This document shows, piece by piece, positions 41,145-49,914 of a stretch of DNA of 64,000 nt (position 1 is its first letter; each line of letters opens with the position of its first letter). The stretch is taken from contig CALZGM010000014.1 in the NCBI GenBank assembly GCA_945787015.1, positions 1 to 64,000 on the forward strand. Direction: 5' to 3'. Both the position numbers and the translations under genes were made by a program. The stretch is from an uncultured Roseburia sp. Lineage in GTDB: Bacteria > Bacillota > Clostridia > Lachnospirales > Lachnospiraceae. The notes below the pieces were generated by a model that did not search any database, had not been told where the DNA came from, and was given only the letters and a program-made list of their open reading frames with translations.

Positions 41145-42653
41145 ATGAGCAATAATGATTTCAGAGAAATTATAGATGACGATAAGGTCCTTGACCAGAT
41201 TTTGTCCGGGGACGAACCGAAGACTCCGGAAGAAAAACAGAAAGCGGAAGTGACTGAGGTGAAGGAGGAACCGAAAGAGGAGAAAAAAGAGTATGAGGAC
41301 ATCTGCTATATCTGTCACAGAACAGAGAGTGTTGCAGGGAAAATGATTAAAATCCCGGGCAATATCTGCATCTGCAGCGATTGTATGCAGAGAACCTTTG
41401 ACACCATGAACTATGGTGGCTTTCCGGTGGAAGATTTTTCAGGCAACCAGAATGAAAACAAGGGAAGAATGCCAAGCATCAGCATGATTAATCTGGCAGA
41501 CTTGCAGGGATTCGGAATGCCTCAGCCAAAGAAGATTAAGAAAAAGAAACCGGGCGAGGAGCAAAAGCCTATCATTGATATCAAAAATATTCCGGCACCG
41601 CATAAGATAAAAGCATCCTTAGATGAATATGTGGTAGGGCAGGAGCATGCAAAAAAGGTCATGTCAGTAGCGGTATATAACCACTACAAGCGTATTGCGG
41701 ATGTAACAAATGACGGAATTGAAATTGAAAAATCCAACATGCTGATGATTGGACCGACAGGCTGTGGTAAGACCTATTTAGTGAAAACCCTGGCGAAGCT
41801 TTTGGATGTACCGCTTGCCATTACAGATGCGACGTCATTAACAGAGGCAGGCTATATTGGTGATGATATCGAAAGCGTCGTAAGTAAACTTCTTGCGGCT
41901 GCAGATAATGATGTGGACCGGGCAGAGCATGGTATTATTTTTATCGATGAGATTGATAAAATTGCAAAAAAACGGAATGCGAATCAGCGTGATGTCAGTG
42001 GAGAGTCCGTACAGCAGGGAATGTTAAAACTCTTAGAAGGTGCAGAGGTAGAAGTACCGGTGGGAGCCAGCAGTAAAAATGCCATGGTTCCGATGACCAC
42101 GGTTAATACAAAGAATATTTTGTTTATCTGCGGTGGCGCTTTCCCAGAATTAGACGAAATCATCAAAGAACGATTAAATAAGGCAGCAGCAATCGGTTTT
42201 AAGTCTGACTTAAAGGATAAATATGATGAAGATGAAAACATTTTACAGAAGGTAACGACAGAAGATGTCCGTAAATTCGGCATGATTCCGGAGTTTTTGG
42301 GAAGACTTCCTATCATGTTTACGTTAGAGGCACTGACAGAGGATATGCTGGTACGTATCTTAACGGAGCCAAAGAATGCCATTGTAAAGCAGTACCAAAA
42401 GCTGCTATCTATGGATGAAGTGAAGCTCACTTTTGAAGAGGAAGCATTGCGTTCTATCGCAAGGAGTGCGAAGGAGAAAAAAGTGGGAGCCAGAGCACTG
42501 CGCTCCATTATAGAGGAGTTTATGCTCGATATCATGTATGAGATCCCGAAAGATGAGAACATCGGTATGGTGACCATTACGAAAGACTATGTTGAAAAGA
42601 AAGGCGGACCAGTGATTTTAATGCGCGGCTGTCCTGCGATTGAGGCAAAATAA
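41145..42653 (+). CDS. clpX: ClpX-type AAA+ unfoldase with extended N-terminus
   Basis: A 502-residue ClpX-family protein, about 80 residues longer than typical ClpX. Residues 1-50 are an acidic Glu/Lys-rich extension, and a Cys4 zinc motif follows (C54-x2-C57 and C77-x2-C80). After a basic linker the AAA+ core shows Walker A GPTGCGKT, pore loop GYIGDD, Walker B IIFIDEIDKIAKK, the ClpP-docking AAIGF loop, and IPEFLGRLPI. The docking loop suggests it works with ClpP. The variant zinc domain suggests different adaptors or substrates from the housekeeping ClpX. metF starts four bases after its stop. Confidence 0.9.
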   Translation: MSNNDFREIIDDDKVLDQILSGDEPKTPEEKQKAEVTEVKEEPKEEKKEYEDICYICHRTESVAGKMIKIPGNICICSDCMQRTFDTMNYGGFPVEDFSGNQNENKGRMPSISMINLADLQGFGMPQPKKIKKKKPGEEQKPIIDIKNIPAPHKIKASLDEYVVGQEHAKKVMSVAVYNHYKRIADVTNDGIEIEKSNMLMIGPTGCGKTYLVKTLAKLLDVPLAITDATSLTEAGYIGDDIESVVSKLLAAADNDVDRAEHGIIFIDEIDKIAKKRNANQRDVSGESVQQGMLKLLEGAEVEVPVGASSKNAMVPMTTVNTKNILFICGGAFPELDEIIKERLNKAAAIGFKSDLKDKYDEDENILQKVTTEDVRKFGMIPEFLGRLPIMFTLEALTEDMLVRILTEPKNAIVKQYQKLLSMDEVKLTFEEEALRSIARSAKEKKVGARALRSIIEEFMLDIMYEIPKDENIGMVTITKDYVEKKGGPVILMRGCPAIEAK

Positions 42654-42656
42654 GAA

Positions 42657-43517
42657 ATGAAGATTACAGAGATTCATGAAAAAAAGAAAAATGTCCTTTC
42701 CTTTGAAATTTTTCCGCCGAAAAAGGATGAAGAATTAAAAAATATTGATGCAACCTTAGAAATTTTATGTGACTTAAAGCCGGATTTTATCAGTGTTACC
42801 TTTGGTGCGGGCGGAAGCTCGAATAATAATAAAACCATTGCCATCGCAAAGAAGATAAAAGAGGTTTATCATGTGGAGCCGGTGGTGCATCTGACCTGTT
42901 TATGCTATGACAGGGCAGAGATTGATGAATTTACAAAGGTACTTAAGGCAGAGGGCATCGAAAATATTCTGGCACTGCGTGGCGACCGCAATCCCAATGT
43001 ACCGGAAAAGCATGATTTTGCACATGCCAGCGATTTGATTACTTATATAAAGCAGAAACATGATTTTTGTATTGCAGGTGCATGCTATCCGGAGTGCCAT
43101 CCGGAATCCGCAGGCAGAGTGGAGGAAATGCGTCATTTAAAGAAAAAGGTGGATGCGGGAGCAGAGGTGTTACTGTCACAGCTTTTCTTTGATAATAACT
43201 ATTTTTACCGTTTTGCGGAGGACTGCAGGATTGCAGGAATTGATGTACCTGTGACTCCGGGTATTATGCCGGTGATTAATGCAGCACAGATTAAGCGTAT
43301 GGTGACGATGTGCGGAGCGTCCCTGCCGGAACGTTTTGAAAAAATTATTCTACGCTATGGAGATAATAAAACAGCATTATTTGATGCAGGTATGGCTTAT
43401 GCATTAAGCCAGATTATTGATTTGCTTGCAAACGATGTAGATGGACTGCATTTGTATACCATGAATAATCCGGTTGTGGCACGCCGTATTTGTGAAGGAA
43501 TTAAGAATCTGGTATAG
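42657..43517 (+). CDS. metF: Methylenetetrahydrofolate reductase
   Basis: A 286-residue TIM-barrel flavoprotein of the MetF family that reduces 5,10-methylene-THF to 5-methyl-THF. Motifs are SFEIFPPKKDEE (with the catalytic Glu, about residues 15-26), SVTFGAGGSS (about 47-56), NILALRGDRN (about 102-111) and LLSQLFFDNNYFYRF. It starts directly after the ClpX-like stop, so the two are probably co-transcribed. A terminator follows that touches the next gene. Confidence 0.93.
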   Translation: MKITEIHEKKKNVLSFEIFPPKKDEELKNIDATLEILCDLKPDFISVTFGAGGSSNNNKTIAIAKKIKEVYHVEPVVHLTCLCYDRAEIDEFTKVLKAEGIENILALRGDRNPNVPEKHDFAHASDLITYIKQKHDFCIAGACYPECHPESAGRVEEMRHLKKKVDAGAEVLLSQLFFDNNYFYRFAEDCRIAGIDVPVTPGIMPVINAAQIKRMVTMCGASLPERFEKIILRYGDNKTALFDAGMAYALSQIIDLLANDVDGLHLYTMNNPVVARRICEGIKNLV

Positions 43518-43533
43518 AGTAGCAAAATGAATT

Positions 43534-43574
43534 CCCCGTCATTTATTAGTAGAAATAGATGATGGGGTTTTTTT
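43534..43574 (+). terminator. Terminator abutting the start of the Csp-like gene
   Basis: CCCCGTCAT pairs with ATGATGGGG and is followed by seven T residues, ending one base before the ATG at 43575. The GATGGGG half is also the only ribosome-site-like sequence for that ATG, so termination and initiation signals overlap. Confidence 0.75.
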
Positions 43575-45260
43575 ATGCCAAATTGCAAGGAACAGGTATA
43601 TTCCAATGATTTTTTTGATTTCGTAATTCCCTATGGGGAAGCATATTTTATGTCGGGACCGGATACATGTATTCAGCGGATTGAGGAGGATTTTGATATT
43701 TTATATTATCCAAGGGAGGGACTTCCGCCACTTAGCATTGCAGATTATAGTTACTCAGAGATTCCAAAGTGCTTTGGGTTACTGGACCGGACCGCATTGG
43801 AAGCCAGCGGAATTTTACAAATGCAGATTCAACCGGCACTATCTCTGACAGGAAACGGTGTCATGATTGGTTTTATAGATACCGGAATTGATTACACGAA
43901 TCCAATTTTTCGCTACGAGGATGGCAGCACCAGAATTGTAAGTATCTGGGACCAGACGATAGAAGACGGAACACCGCCGGAAGGAATTCTATATGGAGCA
44001 CAATATAGCTCAGAAGAGATTAATCGGGCACTGGAGAATGAAAATCCTTATACCATTGTGCCGTCTCGGGATGAAAACGGACATGGCACCTTTTTGGCCG
44101 GGGTGGCAGCAGGAGGAATGGACATTGAACATGATTTTATCGGTGCTGCACCGGATGCACAGATTGCTGTGGTGAAGCTAAAAGAGGCGAAGCAGTATCT
44201 AAAGGACTTTTTCTTTGTAAAAGATGGGGTGCCGGCTTATCAGGAAAATGATATTATGCTTGCGGTTGCTTATCTGGATGGATTGGCAAATGCGAGAAAT
44301 CAACCCTTAGTGATATGCATAGGGCTGGGAAGTGCCAATGGCAGCAGGGCAGGAAACAGTCATTTATCTACATTCTTAAATTATATTTGTACGAGAAGAA
44401 AACGCTCTGTGGTTGCGGCAAACGGCAATCAGGCAGGAACGAGACATCACTTCTTGGGGCAGCTTGGCGGGGACATGGAATATGAAGAAGTAGAAATCAA
44501 TGTAGCTGAGGAAGGAAAAGGTTTTTTTGCAGAGCTTTGGGCAGCAGTACCGGAGCTTTTGGAGGTTTCCGTGACATCACCGACCGGTGAGGAAATGCGT
44601 AGAGTTCCGGCGAGAGAAGGCACCACAGCTGTTTATCGTTTTATCTTTGAACGGACGACGGTTAGTGTAGATTACAGGATTGAGGCTAAGGCAACCGGCA
44701 ATCTACTGATCTATCTGCGGTTTTTAAATCCGAGAAAAGGAATCTGGAAGGTGCGTGTGTATCCGAGAAATACAGTAAGCGGTATCTATCATATGTGGCT
44801 TCCTTTGCAGCAGTTTACGGAGGGAGACGTCTTTTTCCTGCGTTCGAATCCGGACACGACGCTTACGATTCCAAGCTCTGCGTCGCAGGTAATCTCTGTG
44901 GGGGCATACAATGCGGCAAACAGAAGCCTGTATGCAGATTCCAGCCGGGGTTATTCTGCGACGGGTGTGGTGAAACCGGATTTTGTGGCTCCGGGAGTAA
45001 ATGTCTTTGGGCCGGATCGACGCGGAAACTATATCAGGCAGACCGGTACCAGTGTGTCAGCGGCTATCACAGCCGGAGCAGTGGCACAGGTGATGCAATG
45101 GGCCATTGTGGAACGAAATGCACCGGCGATTTCCAATGCGGGAATCAAAAACATGCTGATTCGGGGAACGACCAAACCGGCCCCGATTGACTTCCCAAAT
45201 ACCGGATGGGGCTATGGTGCGCTGGACGTGTATCAATCCTTTGACCTGTTAAGAAGATAA
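43575..45260 (+). CDS. S8 subtilisin-like protease, Csp germination-protease type
   Basis: A 561-residue subtilase without a signal peptide or classic prodomain. The triad is intact: Asp102 in IGFIDTGID, His170 in ENGHGTFLAG and Ser493 in TGTSVSAAI. A jelly-roll-like insert of about 170 residues lies between the His and Ser blocks, as in the clostridial CspB/CspC group that cleaves pro-SleC in spore germination. No sleC is in the window, and Lachnospiraceae carry several such proteases of unknown role. The first ATG touches a terminator U-run; an alternative in-frame ATG at 43650 follows GGGGAAGC, but it would remove conserved N-terminal sequence. Confidence 0.88.
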   Translation: MPNCKEQVYSNDFFDFVIPYGEAYFMSGPDTCIQRIEEDFDILYYPREGLPPLSIADYSYSEIPKCFGLLDRTALEASGILQMQIQPALSLTGNGVMIGFIDTGIDYTNPIFRYEDGSTRIVSIWDQTIEDGTPPEGILYGAQYSSEEINRALENENPYTIVPSRDENGHGTFLAGVAAGGMDIEHDFIGAAPDAQIAVVKLKEAKQYLKDFFFVKDGVPAYQENDIMLAVAYLDGLANARNQPLVICIGLGSANGSRAGNSHLSTFLNYICTRRKRSVVAANGNQAGTRHHFLGQLGGDMEYEEVEINVAEEGKGFFAELWAAVPELLEVSVTSPTGEEMRRVPAREGTTAVYRFIFERTTVSVDYRIEAKATGNLLIYLRFLNPRKGIWKVRVYPRNTVSGIYHMWLPLQQFTEGDVFFLRSNPDTTLTIPSSASQVISVGAYNAANRSLYADSSRGYSATGVVKPDFVAPGVNVFGPDRRGNYIRQTGTSVSAAITAGAVAQVMQWAIVERNAPAISNAGIKNMLIRGTTKPAPIDFPNTGWGYGALDVYQSFDLLRR

Positions 45261-45362
45261 ACATAATTTAGCACAATTTGCATCTAGAAATTTTCCCCCT
45301 GAGGGAGTATAATTTGATAGTTAGTGTTTAAAGTTACAAATGAGAGATTTAAGGGGAACGTT

Positions 45363-46841
45363 ATGAAAATCGGATTTGATAATGAAAAGTACTTAAAGAT
45401 TCAATCGGAACATATTCGTGAGCGTATCAATCAGTTTGGCGATAAGCTGTATTTGGAGTTTGGCGGGAAATTGTTTGATGATTATCATGCATCACGTGTT
45501 CTGCCGGGATTTGCGCCGGATAGTAAGCTGCAGATGCTGTTGCAGTTATCTGATATGGCAGAGATTGTGATTGTCATCAGTGCGGCTGATATTGAAAAGA
45601 ATAAGGTGCGTGGAGACCTTGGTATTACCTATGATGTGGATGTACTGCGTCTGATTGAGGAATTTGAGAAAAAAGGCCTTTATGTGGGAAGTGTCTGCAT
45701 TACCCAGTATAGTGGACAGCTTGCTGCTGACCAGTTTAAGGCCCGTCTGGAAAAAGAGAATCGTAAGGTGTACATTCATTATGTCATTCCGGGTTATCCG
45801 GCAAATGTTCCACTCATTGTCAGCGAAAACGGATATGGCAGAAATGAATACATTGAGACGACAAGACCACTGGTGGTCATTACAGCACCGGGACCGGGAA
45901 GCGGAAAGATGGCAACCTGCATGTCCCAGCTTTATCATGAAAATCTGCGTGGCATAAAAGCCGGATATGCAAAGTTTGAGACCTTCCCAATCTGGAATAT
46001 CCCATTAAAGCACCCGGTGAATCTGGCATATGAGGCTGCTACCGCAGACTTAGATGATGTCAATATGATTGATCCATTCCATCTGGAAGCTTACGGTGAG
46101 ACCACTGTTAATTATAATCGTGATATTGAAATCTATCCGGTTTTAAATGCGATTTTTGAAGGAATTTACGGAGAAAATACTTATTACAAATCCCCAACCG
46201 ATATGGGCGTCAATATGGCAGGAAACTGTATCACAGATGACGAAGCCTGCTGCGAAGCCTCAAAAATGGAAATTATCAGACGTTATTATACGGCGTTAAA
46301 TCGCACTGCAAAAGGTGAGAATACAGAAAATGAAGTATATAAGATTGAACTTTTGATGAAGCAGGCGAAGATTACGACAGACGACCGTAAGGTAACGGTT
46401 GCTGCAAAACGCCGTTCAGAGGAACTGGGCATTCCGACGGCAGCCATTGAACTTTCCGACGGAACCATTATTACTTCTAAGACAACGGATTTCCTTGGTG
46501 CATCCGCAGCTTTAATTCTAAATGCAGTAAAATATTTAGCAGGCATTGATCATGATGAGAAATTAATCAGTCCGGAAGCCATAGAACCGATTCAGGACTT
46601 GAAGGTACGTTTCTTAGGAGGAAAGAATCCGAGACTGCATACGGATGAGGCGTTGATTGCATTGACCTTAGCAGGAGCGACGAATCCAAACGCAAAAAAT
46701 GCACTGGAGCAGCTTCCAAAGCTAAGAGGTTGTCAGGTCCATACTTCCGTAATGCTGTCTGAAGTAGATACCAAAATTTTCAAAAAGCTTGGCATTGATT
46801 TGACCTGTGAACCGGTAAGACAGGGCGTGAAGCTTTACTAA
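45363..46841 (+). CDS. DUF1846-family protein
   Basis: A 492-residue protein matching the DUF1846 family, large conserved proteins of Firmicutes with no settled function. Typical sequence includes MKIGFDNEKYLKIQSEHIRE at the start, LEFGGKLFDDYHASRVLPGF (about residues 32-51) and ITAPGPGSGKMATCMSQLYH (about 176-195), which resembles a nucleotide-binding loop. The start at 45363 follows AAGGGGAACG. A TATAAT at 45308-45313 may be its -10 box. It appears to be a single-gene unit. Confidence 0.88.
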   Translation: MKIGFDNEKYLKIQSEHIRERINQFGDKLYLEFGGKLFDDYHASRVLPGFAPDSKLQMLLQLSDMAEIVIVISAADIEKNKVRGDLGITYDVDVLRLIEEFEKKGLYVGSVCITQYSGQLAADQFKARLEKENRKVYIHYVIPGYPANVPLIVSENGYGRNEYIETTRPLVVITAPGPGSGKMATCMSQLYHENLRGIKAGYAKFETFPIWNIPLKHPVNLAYEAATADLDDVNMIDPFHLEAYGETTVNYNRDIEIYPVLNAIFEGIYGENTYYKSPTDMGVNMAGNCITDDEACCEASKMEIIRRYYTALNRTAKGENTENEVYKIELLMKQAKITTDDRKVTVAAKRRSEELGIPTAAIELSDGTIITSKTTDFLGASAALILNAVKYLAGIDHDEKLISPEAIEPIQDLKVRFLGGKNPRLHTDEALIALTLAGATNPNAKNALEQLPKLRGCQVHTSVMLSEVDTKIFKKLGIDLTCEPVRQGVKLY

Positions 46842-46904
46842 GAATCGGCATAATCATTTCATATCTGCATAAAATGAATTGAAGTATTTCATACAGGTAT
46901 ATTT

Positions 46905-47576
46905 ATGCAGAAACAGAAGTTTGTCATCTGGCTATGTGTTACGATAATCGCAACGACGGCAATTTATTTGTCAGAAGCAATAAGATTGAAATCAGAACCG
47001 GTAATTGCGCCTTCTACGGAAGCAAAGAAGGTTGCTATTACCTTTGATGACGGCCCCAATCCGGATTATACACCGGATTTGCTGAAAGGACTAAAGGAAC
47101 GTGGAGTAAGTGCCACGTTCTTTTTATTAGGAAAAGAAGTGGAAAAATATCCGGAATTGGTGGAGCAGATGTATGCAGAAGGGCATTTGATTGGAACCCA
47201 TTCCTACGAGCATGTCAATCTCTGCAATCTGACAGATGAAAAAGCCATAGAGCAGGTGGATAAGACCAATACCCTGATTGAAAAAATTACAGGGGAGAGA
47301 CCTCAATTTATCCGCCCGCCGTTTGGCTGCTGGAAGAAAAATCTGGATTATAAGACAACGATGATGGAGGTGCTTTGGGATGTGGACCCGTTGGACTGGA
47401 AAACCAGCAATTCGGATGCGGTGGTAAGCCGTGTCCTTAAAAATGTGGAGGAGGGAGATATTATCCTGCTTCATGATGCATCGGAGTCGTCGGTAAATGC
47501 GGCGTTTAAGATTATTGATGAGTTGAAAAAGGAAGGATATACATTCGTGACAGTAGATGAAATATTGTTTGACTGA
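46905..47576 (+). CDS. Polysaccharide deacetylase (NodB domain)
   Basis: A 223-residue CE4 enzyme with an N-terminal membrane anchor or signal helix (about residues 6-24). NodB motifs are ITFDDGPNPDYT (motif 1, about 47-58), GTHSYEHVNL (motif 2 with zinc His residues, about 99-108), RPPFGCWKK (motif 3) and ILLHDAS (motif 5). It is probably an extracytoplasmic peptidoglycan or glycan N-deacetylase, possibly of the PdaA/PdaB spore-related type. No strong terminator follows; the repeats before the DUF4143 gene begin 17 bases after its stop. Confidence 0.9.
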   Translation: MQKQKFVIWLCVTIIATTAIYLSEAIRLKSEPVIAPSTEAKKVAITFDDGPNPDYTPDLLKGLKERGVSATFFLLGKEVEKYPELVEQMYAEGHLIGTHSYEHVNLCNLTDEKAIEQVDKTNTLIEKITGERPQFIRPPFGCWKKNLDYKTTMMEVLWDVDPLDWKTSNSDAVVSRVLKNVEEGDIILLHDASESSVNAAFKIIDELKKEGYTFVTVDEILFD

Positions 47577-47592
47577 TTCTTTCAGTATTTAT

Positions 47593-47671
47593 AAAACGGG
47601 GCAATTTGCATGAATAAATTCTGAAAAAACGGGGCAATATATTATATTATCGATTGAAAAAACGGGGCAAT
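47593..47671 (+). repeat. Three iteron-like direct repeats upstream of DUF4143 ATPase
   Basis: AAAACGGGGCAAT occurs at 47593-47605, 47626-47638 and 47659-47671, spaced exactly 33 bases apart (about three helical turns). The last repeat lies 31 bases before the ATG of the ATPase gene. The spacers are A/T-rich and unrelated. Confidence 0.85.
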
Positions 47672-47702
47672 TGATGTATTGTATAGTTGGAGGTGTGAAT
47701 TC

Positions 47703-49049
47703 ATGTATAGAAAAGATTCCATTACTGTTGGAGAATGGATTGAGAATTCGAATAAGGCTCTATTGGTGACAGGAGCAAGACAGATAGGAAAAACCTGGCT
47801 CATAAGAGATGAAATAGAAAAGAGCGGATATACTAAGTTTGAAGTAAACTTTATTGATCAGCCGGACATGATCACATACTTAAACGCAGAAATGAGTGCT
47901 GAAGAGTTTTTGATTAAATTAAAAATGATTATGCCACAAGATTGTAAACCGCATGAAACGGTTGTCTTTTTTGACGAGATTCAGAAATGTCCGGAAATAG
48001 TAACCAAAATAAAGTTCCTTGTGGATGAGGGAAGCTTTAAGTATGTAATGAGTGGATCTTTACTGGGAGTAGAACTTAAAGGAATAGTTTCAGCTCCGGT
48101 GGGATATTTAACTGTTCTAAGGATGTATCCAATGGACTTTGAAGAATTCATGGTGGCGAATAATGTTTCAAAAACTACATTAGATATGTTAAATGAGAAA
48201 TTTGAAACAAGTAGTCCTGTGGATGAATTTATACATCAGAAGCTTTTGTCTATGTTTTTTGTATATCTCATTGTCGGCGGAATGCCAGACGCTGTAAAAA
48301 CCTATATTGAAACGAAAGATATTCGAGAGGTTGATAAAGTACAAAGAGACATAATAGCACTCTACAAAGAGGATTTTTCTCAATATGAACTTGAGGACAA
48401 AAAACTGAAATTAAAATCTATTTATGATATTATTCCGGCTGAATTAAACAAGCAGAATAAAAAGTTTGTATTTACCATGTTGGATAAAGAACTTAAATTC
48501 GATAGATATGAAAACAGCTTTTTGTGGTTAAAAGATGCAGGTGTAGCTTTGCCGGTTTATAATGTTGATGCTCCGGTGATACCTCTTTTGGCAAGCAAGA
48601 GTAGTAATGTATTTAGACTCTTCTTGAGTGATATTGGATTACTTACAAGCACCTATCCGGCAGAAACAAAAATTGAATTAATAGGTAAAAACGGAGAAGT
48701 AAATAATGGAGCTCATTTTGAAAATGTTGTTGCACAACAATTAACGGCTAATGGTTTTGAGCCATATTTTTGTAAAAAGAAAAATATAGGCGAGATGGAT
48801 TTTGCGATAGAAATGAGCGGAAAAGTGGTACCGATTGAAGTTAAGTCCGGAAAAGCATATAAATCACACAAAGCTTTGGATAATTTTATGAATGTGCCAG
48901 ATTTTCACCTTGATAAAGCATATGTTTTTTCTGTAGGAAATGTAGAAACAGAAGGAGCCGTGACATATCTTCCAATCTACATGTGCTATCTTTTAAAAGA
49001 ACAGAAGATTGGCCAGATGATAGTTGATTTGGATATTGCCGGGCTGTAA
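47703..49049 (+). CDS. DUF4143-type AAA ATPase
   Basis: A 448-residue ATPase of the AAA_14/DUF4143 kind. Walker A is GARQIGKT (residues 24-31) and Walker B is VVFFDEIQK (about 90-98). A sensor region MSGSLLGVEL follows, then a C-terminal DUF4143 domain with a restriction-fold-like core: GAHFENVVAQQL, and GEMDFAIEMSGKVVPIEVKSG, which has the D-x(n)-ExK pattern. Function is unknown; these genes scatter through accessory regions. Codon use is more A/T-rich (many ATA, AGA) than in the flanking genes, consistent with horizontal gain. The start follows TTGGAGGTG. Confidence 0.85.
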   Translation: MYRKDSITVGEWIENSNKALLVTGARQIGKTWLIRDEIEKSGYTKFEVNFIDQPDMITYLNAEMSAEEFLIKLKMIMPQDCKPHETVVFFDEIQKCPEIVTKIKFLVDEGSFKYVMSGSLLGVELKGIVSAPVGYLTVLRMYPMDFEEFMVANNVSKTTLDMLNEKFETSSPVDEFIHQKLLSMFFVYLIVGGMPDAVKTYIETKDIREVDKVQRDIIALYKEDFSQYELEDKKLKLKSIYDIIPAELNKQNKKFVFTMLDKELKFDRYENSFLWLKDAGVALPVYNVDAPVIPLLASKSSNVFRLFLSDIGLLTSTYPAETKIELIGKNGEVNNGAHFENVVAQQLTANGFEPYFCKKKNIGEMDFAIEMSGKVVPIEVKSGKAYKSHKALDNFMNVPDFHLDKAYVFSVGNVETEGAVTYLPIYMCYLLKEQKIGQMIVDLDIAGL

Positions 49050-49082
49050 ATTTACAGAGTTAACGAAAGAAAGTGAACGCAC

Positions 49083-49766
49083 ATGGAAACCATTACCAAC
49101 GAATTATTCGCCCTGCGGGACGAAGCTTACCATGAATTTCATAAAAAACTGATTCCGGAGATACCGGAGGAATACATTATCGGTGTACGCACACCGGCGC
49201 TTCGTGCCTATGCCAAAACCCTGGCAAAGCGCCCTGAGGCGTATGACTTTTTACAGGAGCTCCCGCATACCTACTATGAGGAAAACAACCTGCACGGAGC
49301 ACTCCTTTCCCTGTTATATAAGGATGTGGAAAGCTATCTTACAGAACTGGAGAAATTTTTGCCTTACATGGATAACTGGGCGACCTGTGACATGATGGGA
49401 CCGAAGGTGTTTAAAAAGAATTTACCTCTGGTATATGAACATGTGAAAAAATGGATTGCATCCGTGGAGACATTTACCGTGCGCTTTGGTGTGGTGACAC
49501 TGTTGGGCTATTATTTAGACGAGGCATTTGAGCCGGAGATGCTGTCTCTGGCGGCGGGAATTCAGTCAGAAGAGTACTATGTAAAGATGGCGGTGGCGTG
49601 GTATTTTAGTATGGCATTGGTAAAGCAGTATGATGCCACGATTCCTTACATAAAAGATGCGGTACTGGAACAATGGACACATAATAAAGCCATTCAGAAA
49701 GCCATTGAGAGTCGGCAGATAGACAGTGAAACAAAGGCATATCTTAGGACACTTAAGGTGCAGTAA
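49083..49766 (+). CDS. AlkD-like DNA alkylation repair protein
   Basis: A 227-residue HEAT-repeat-like helical protein of the AlkC/AlkD family, which excises N3- and N7-alkylpurines. Motifs include GVRTPALRAYAK (about residues 34-45), YYEENNLHGALLS (about 63-75) and MDNWATCDMMGPKVF (about 98-112), with the family's conserved Trp-Asp pattern. Weak GAAAGTGA upstream. It overlaps by one base a possible 38-residue ORF. Confidence 0.88.
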   Translation: METITNELFALRDEAYHEFHKKLIPEIPEEYIIGVRTPALRAYAKTLAKRPEAYDFLQELPHTYYEENNLHGALLSLLYKDVESYLTELEKFLPYMDNWATCDMMGPKVFKKNLPLVYEHVKKWIASVETFTVRFGVVTLLGYYLDEAFEPEMLSLAAGIQSEEYYVKMAVAWYFSMALVKQYDATIPYIKDAVLEQWTHNKAIQKAIESRQIDSETKAYLRTLKVQ

Positions 49767-49882
49767 TGGAAGCTATAACTTATAATAATACTGCGTTATT
49801 CATAATGACAGTAAAAGGCATGGAAACGTCAGCTTTTTCAAGCAGAATGGCAAAAAAATATTTTCCACTTGTAAAGGAATAG
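49766..49882 (+). CDS. Possible small protein, 38 residues
   Basis: The ATG overlaps the AlkD-like stop codon (TAATG) with AAGGTG five bases upstream, a layout typical of translational coupling. The frame reads MEAITYNNTALFIMTVKGME and continues for 18 more residues to KYFPLVKE and a TAG stop. No family is recognised, and no promoter or terminator frames it. It is too short to separate from chance by eye. Confidence 0.35.
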   Translation: MEAITYNNTALFIMTVKGMETSAFSSRMAKKYFPLVKE

Positions 49883-49914
49883 GGTTACGATATAAGATAA
49901 AGGCAGGTTTTATC

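Noticed and set aside
47593..47671. CRISPR array
   Set aside because: Only three 13-base repeats with 20-base A/T-rich spacers, no cas genes and no palindromic repeat.
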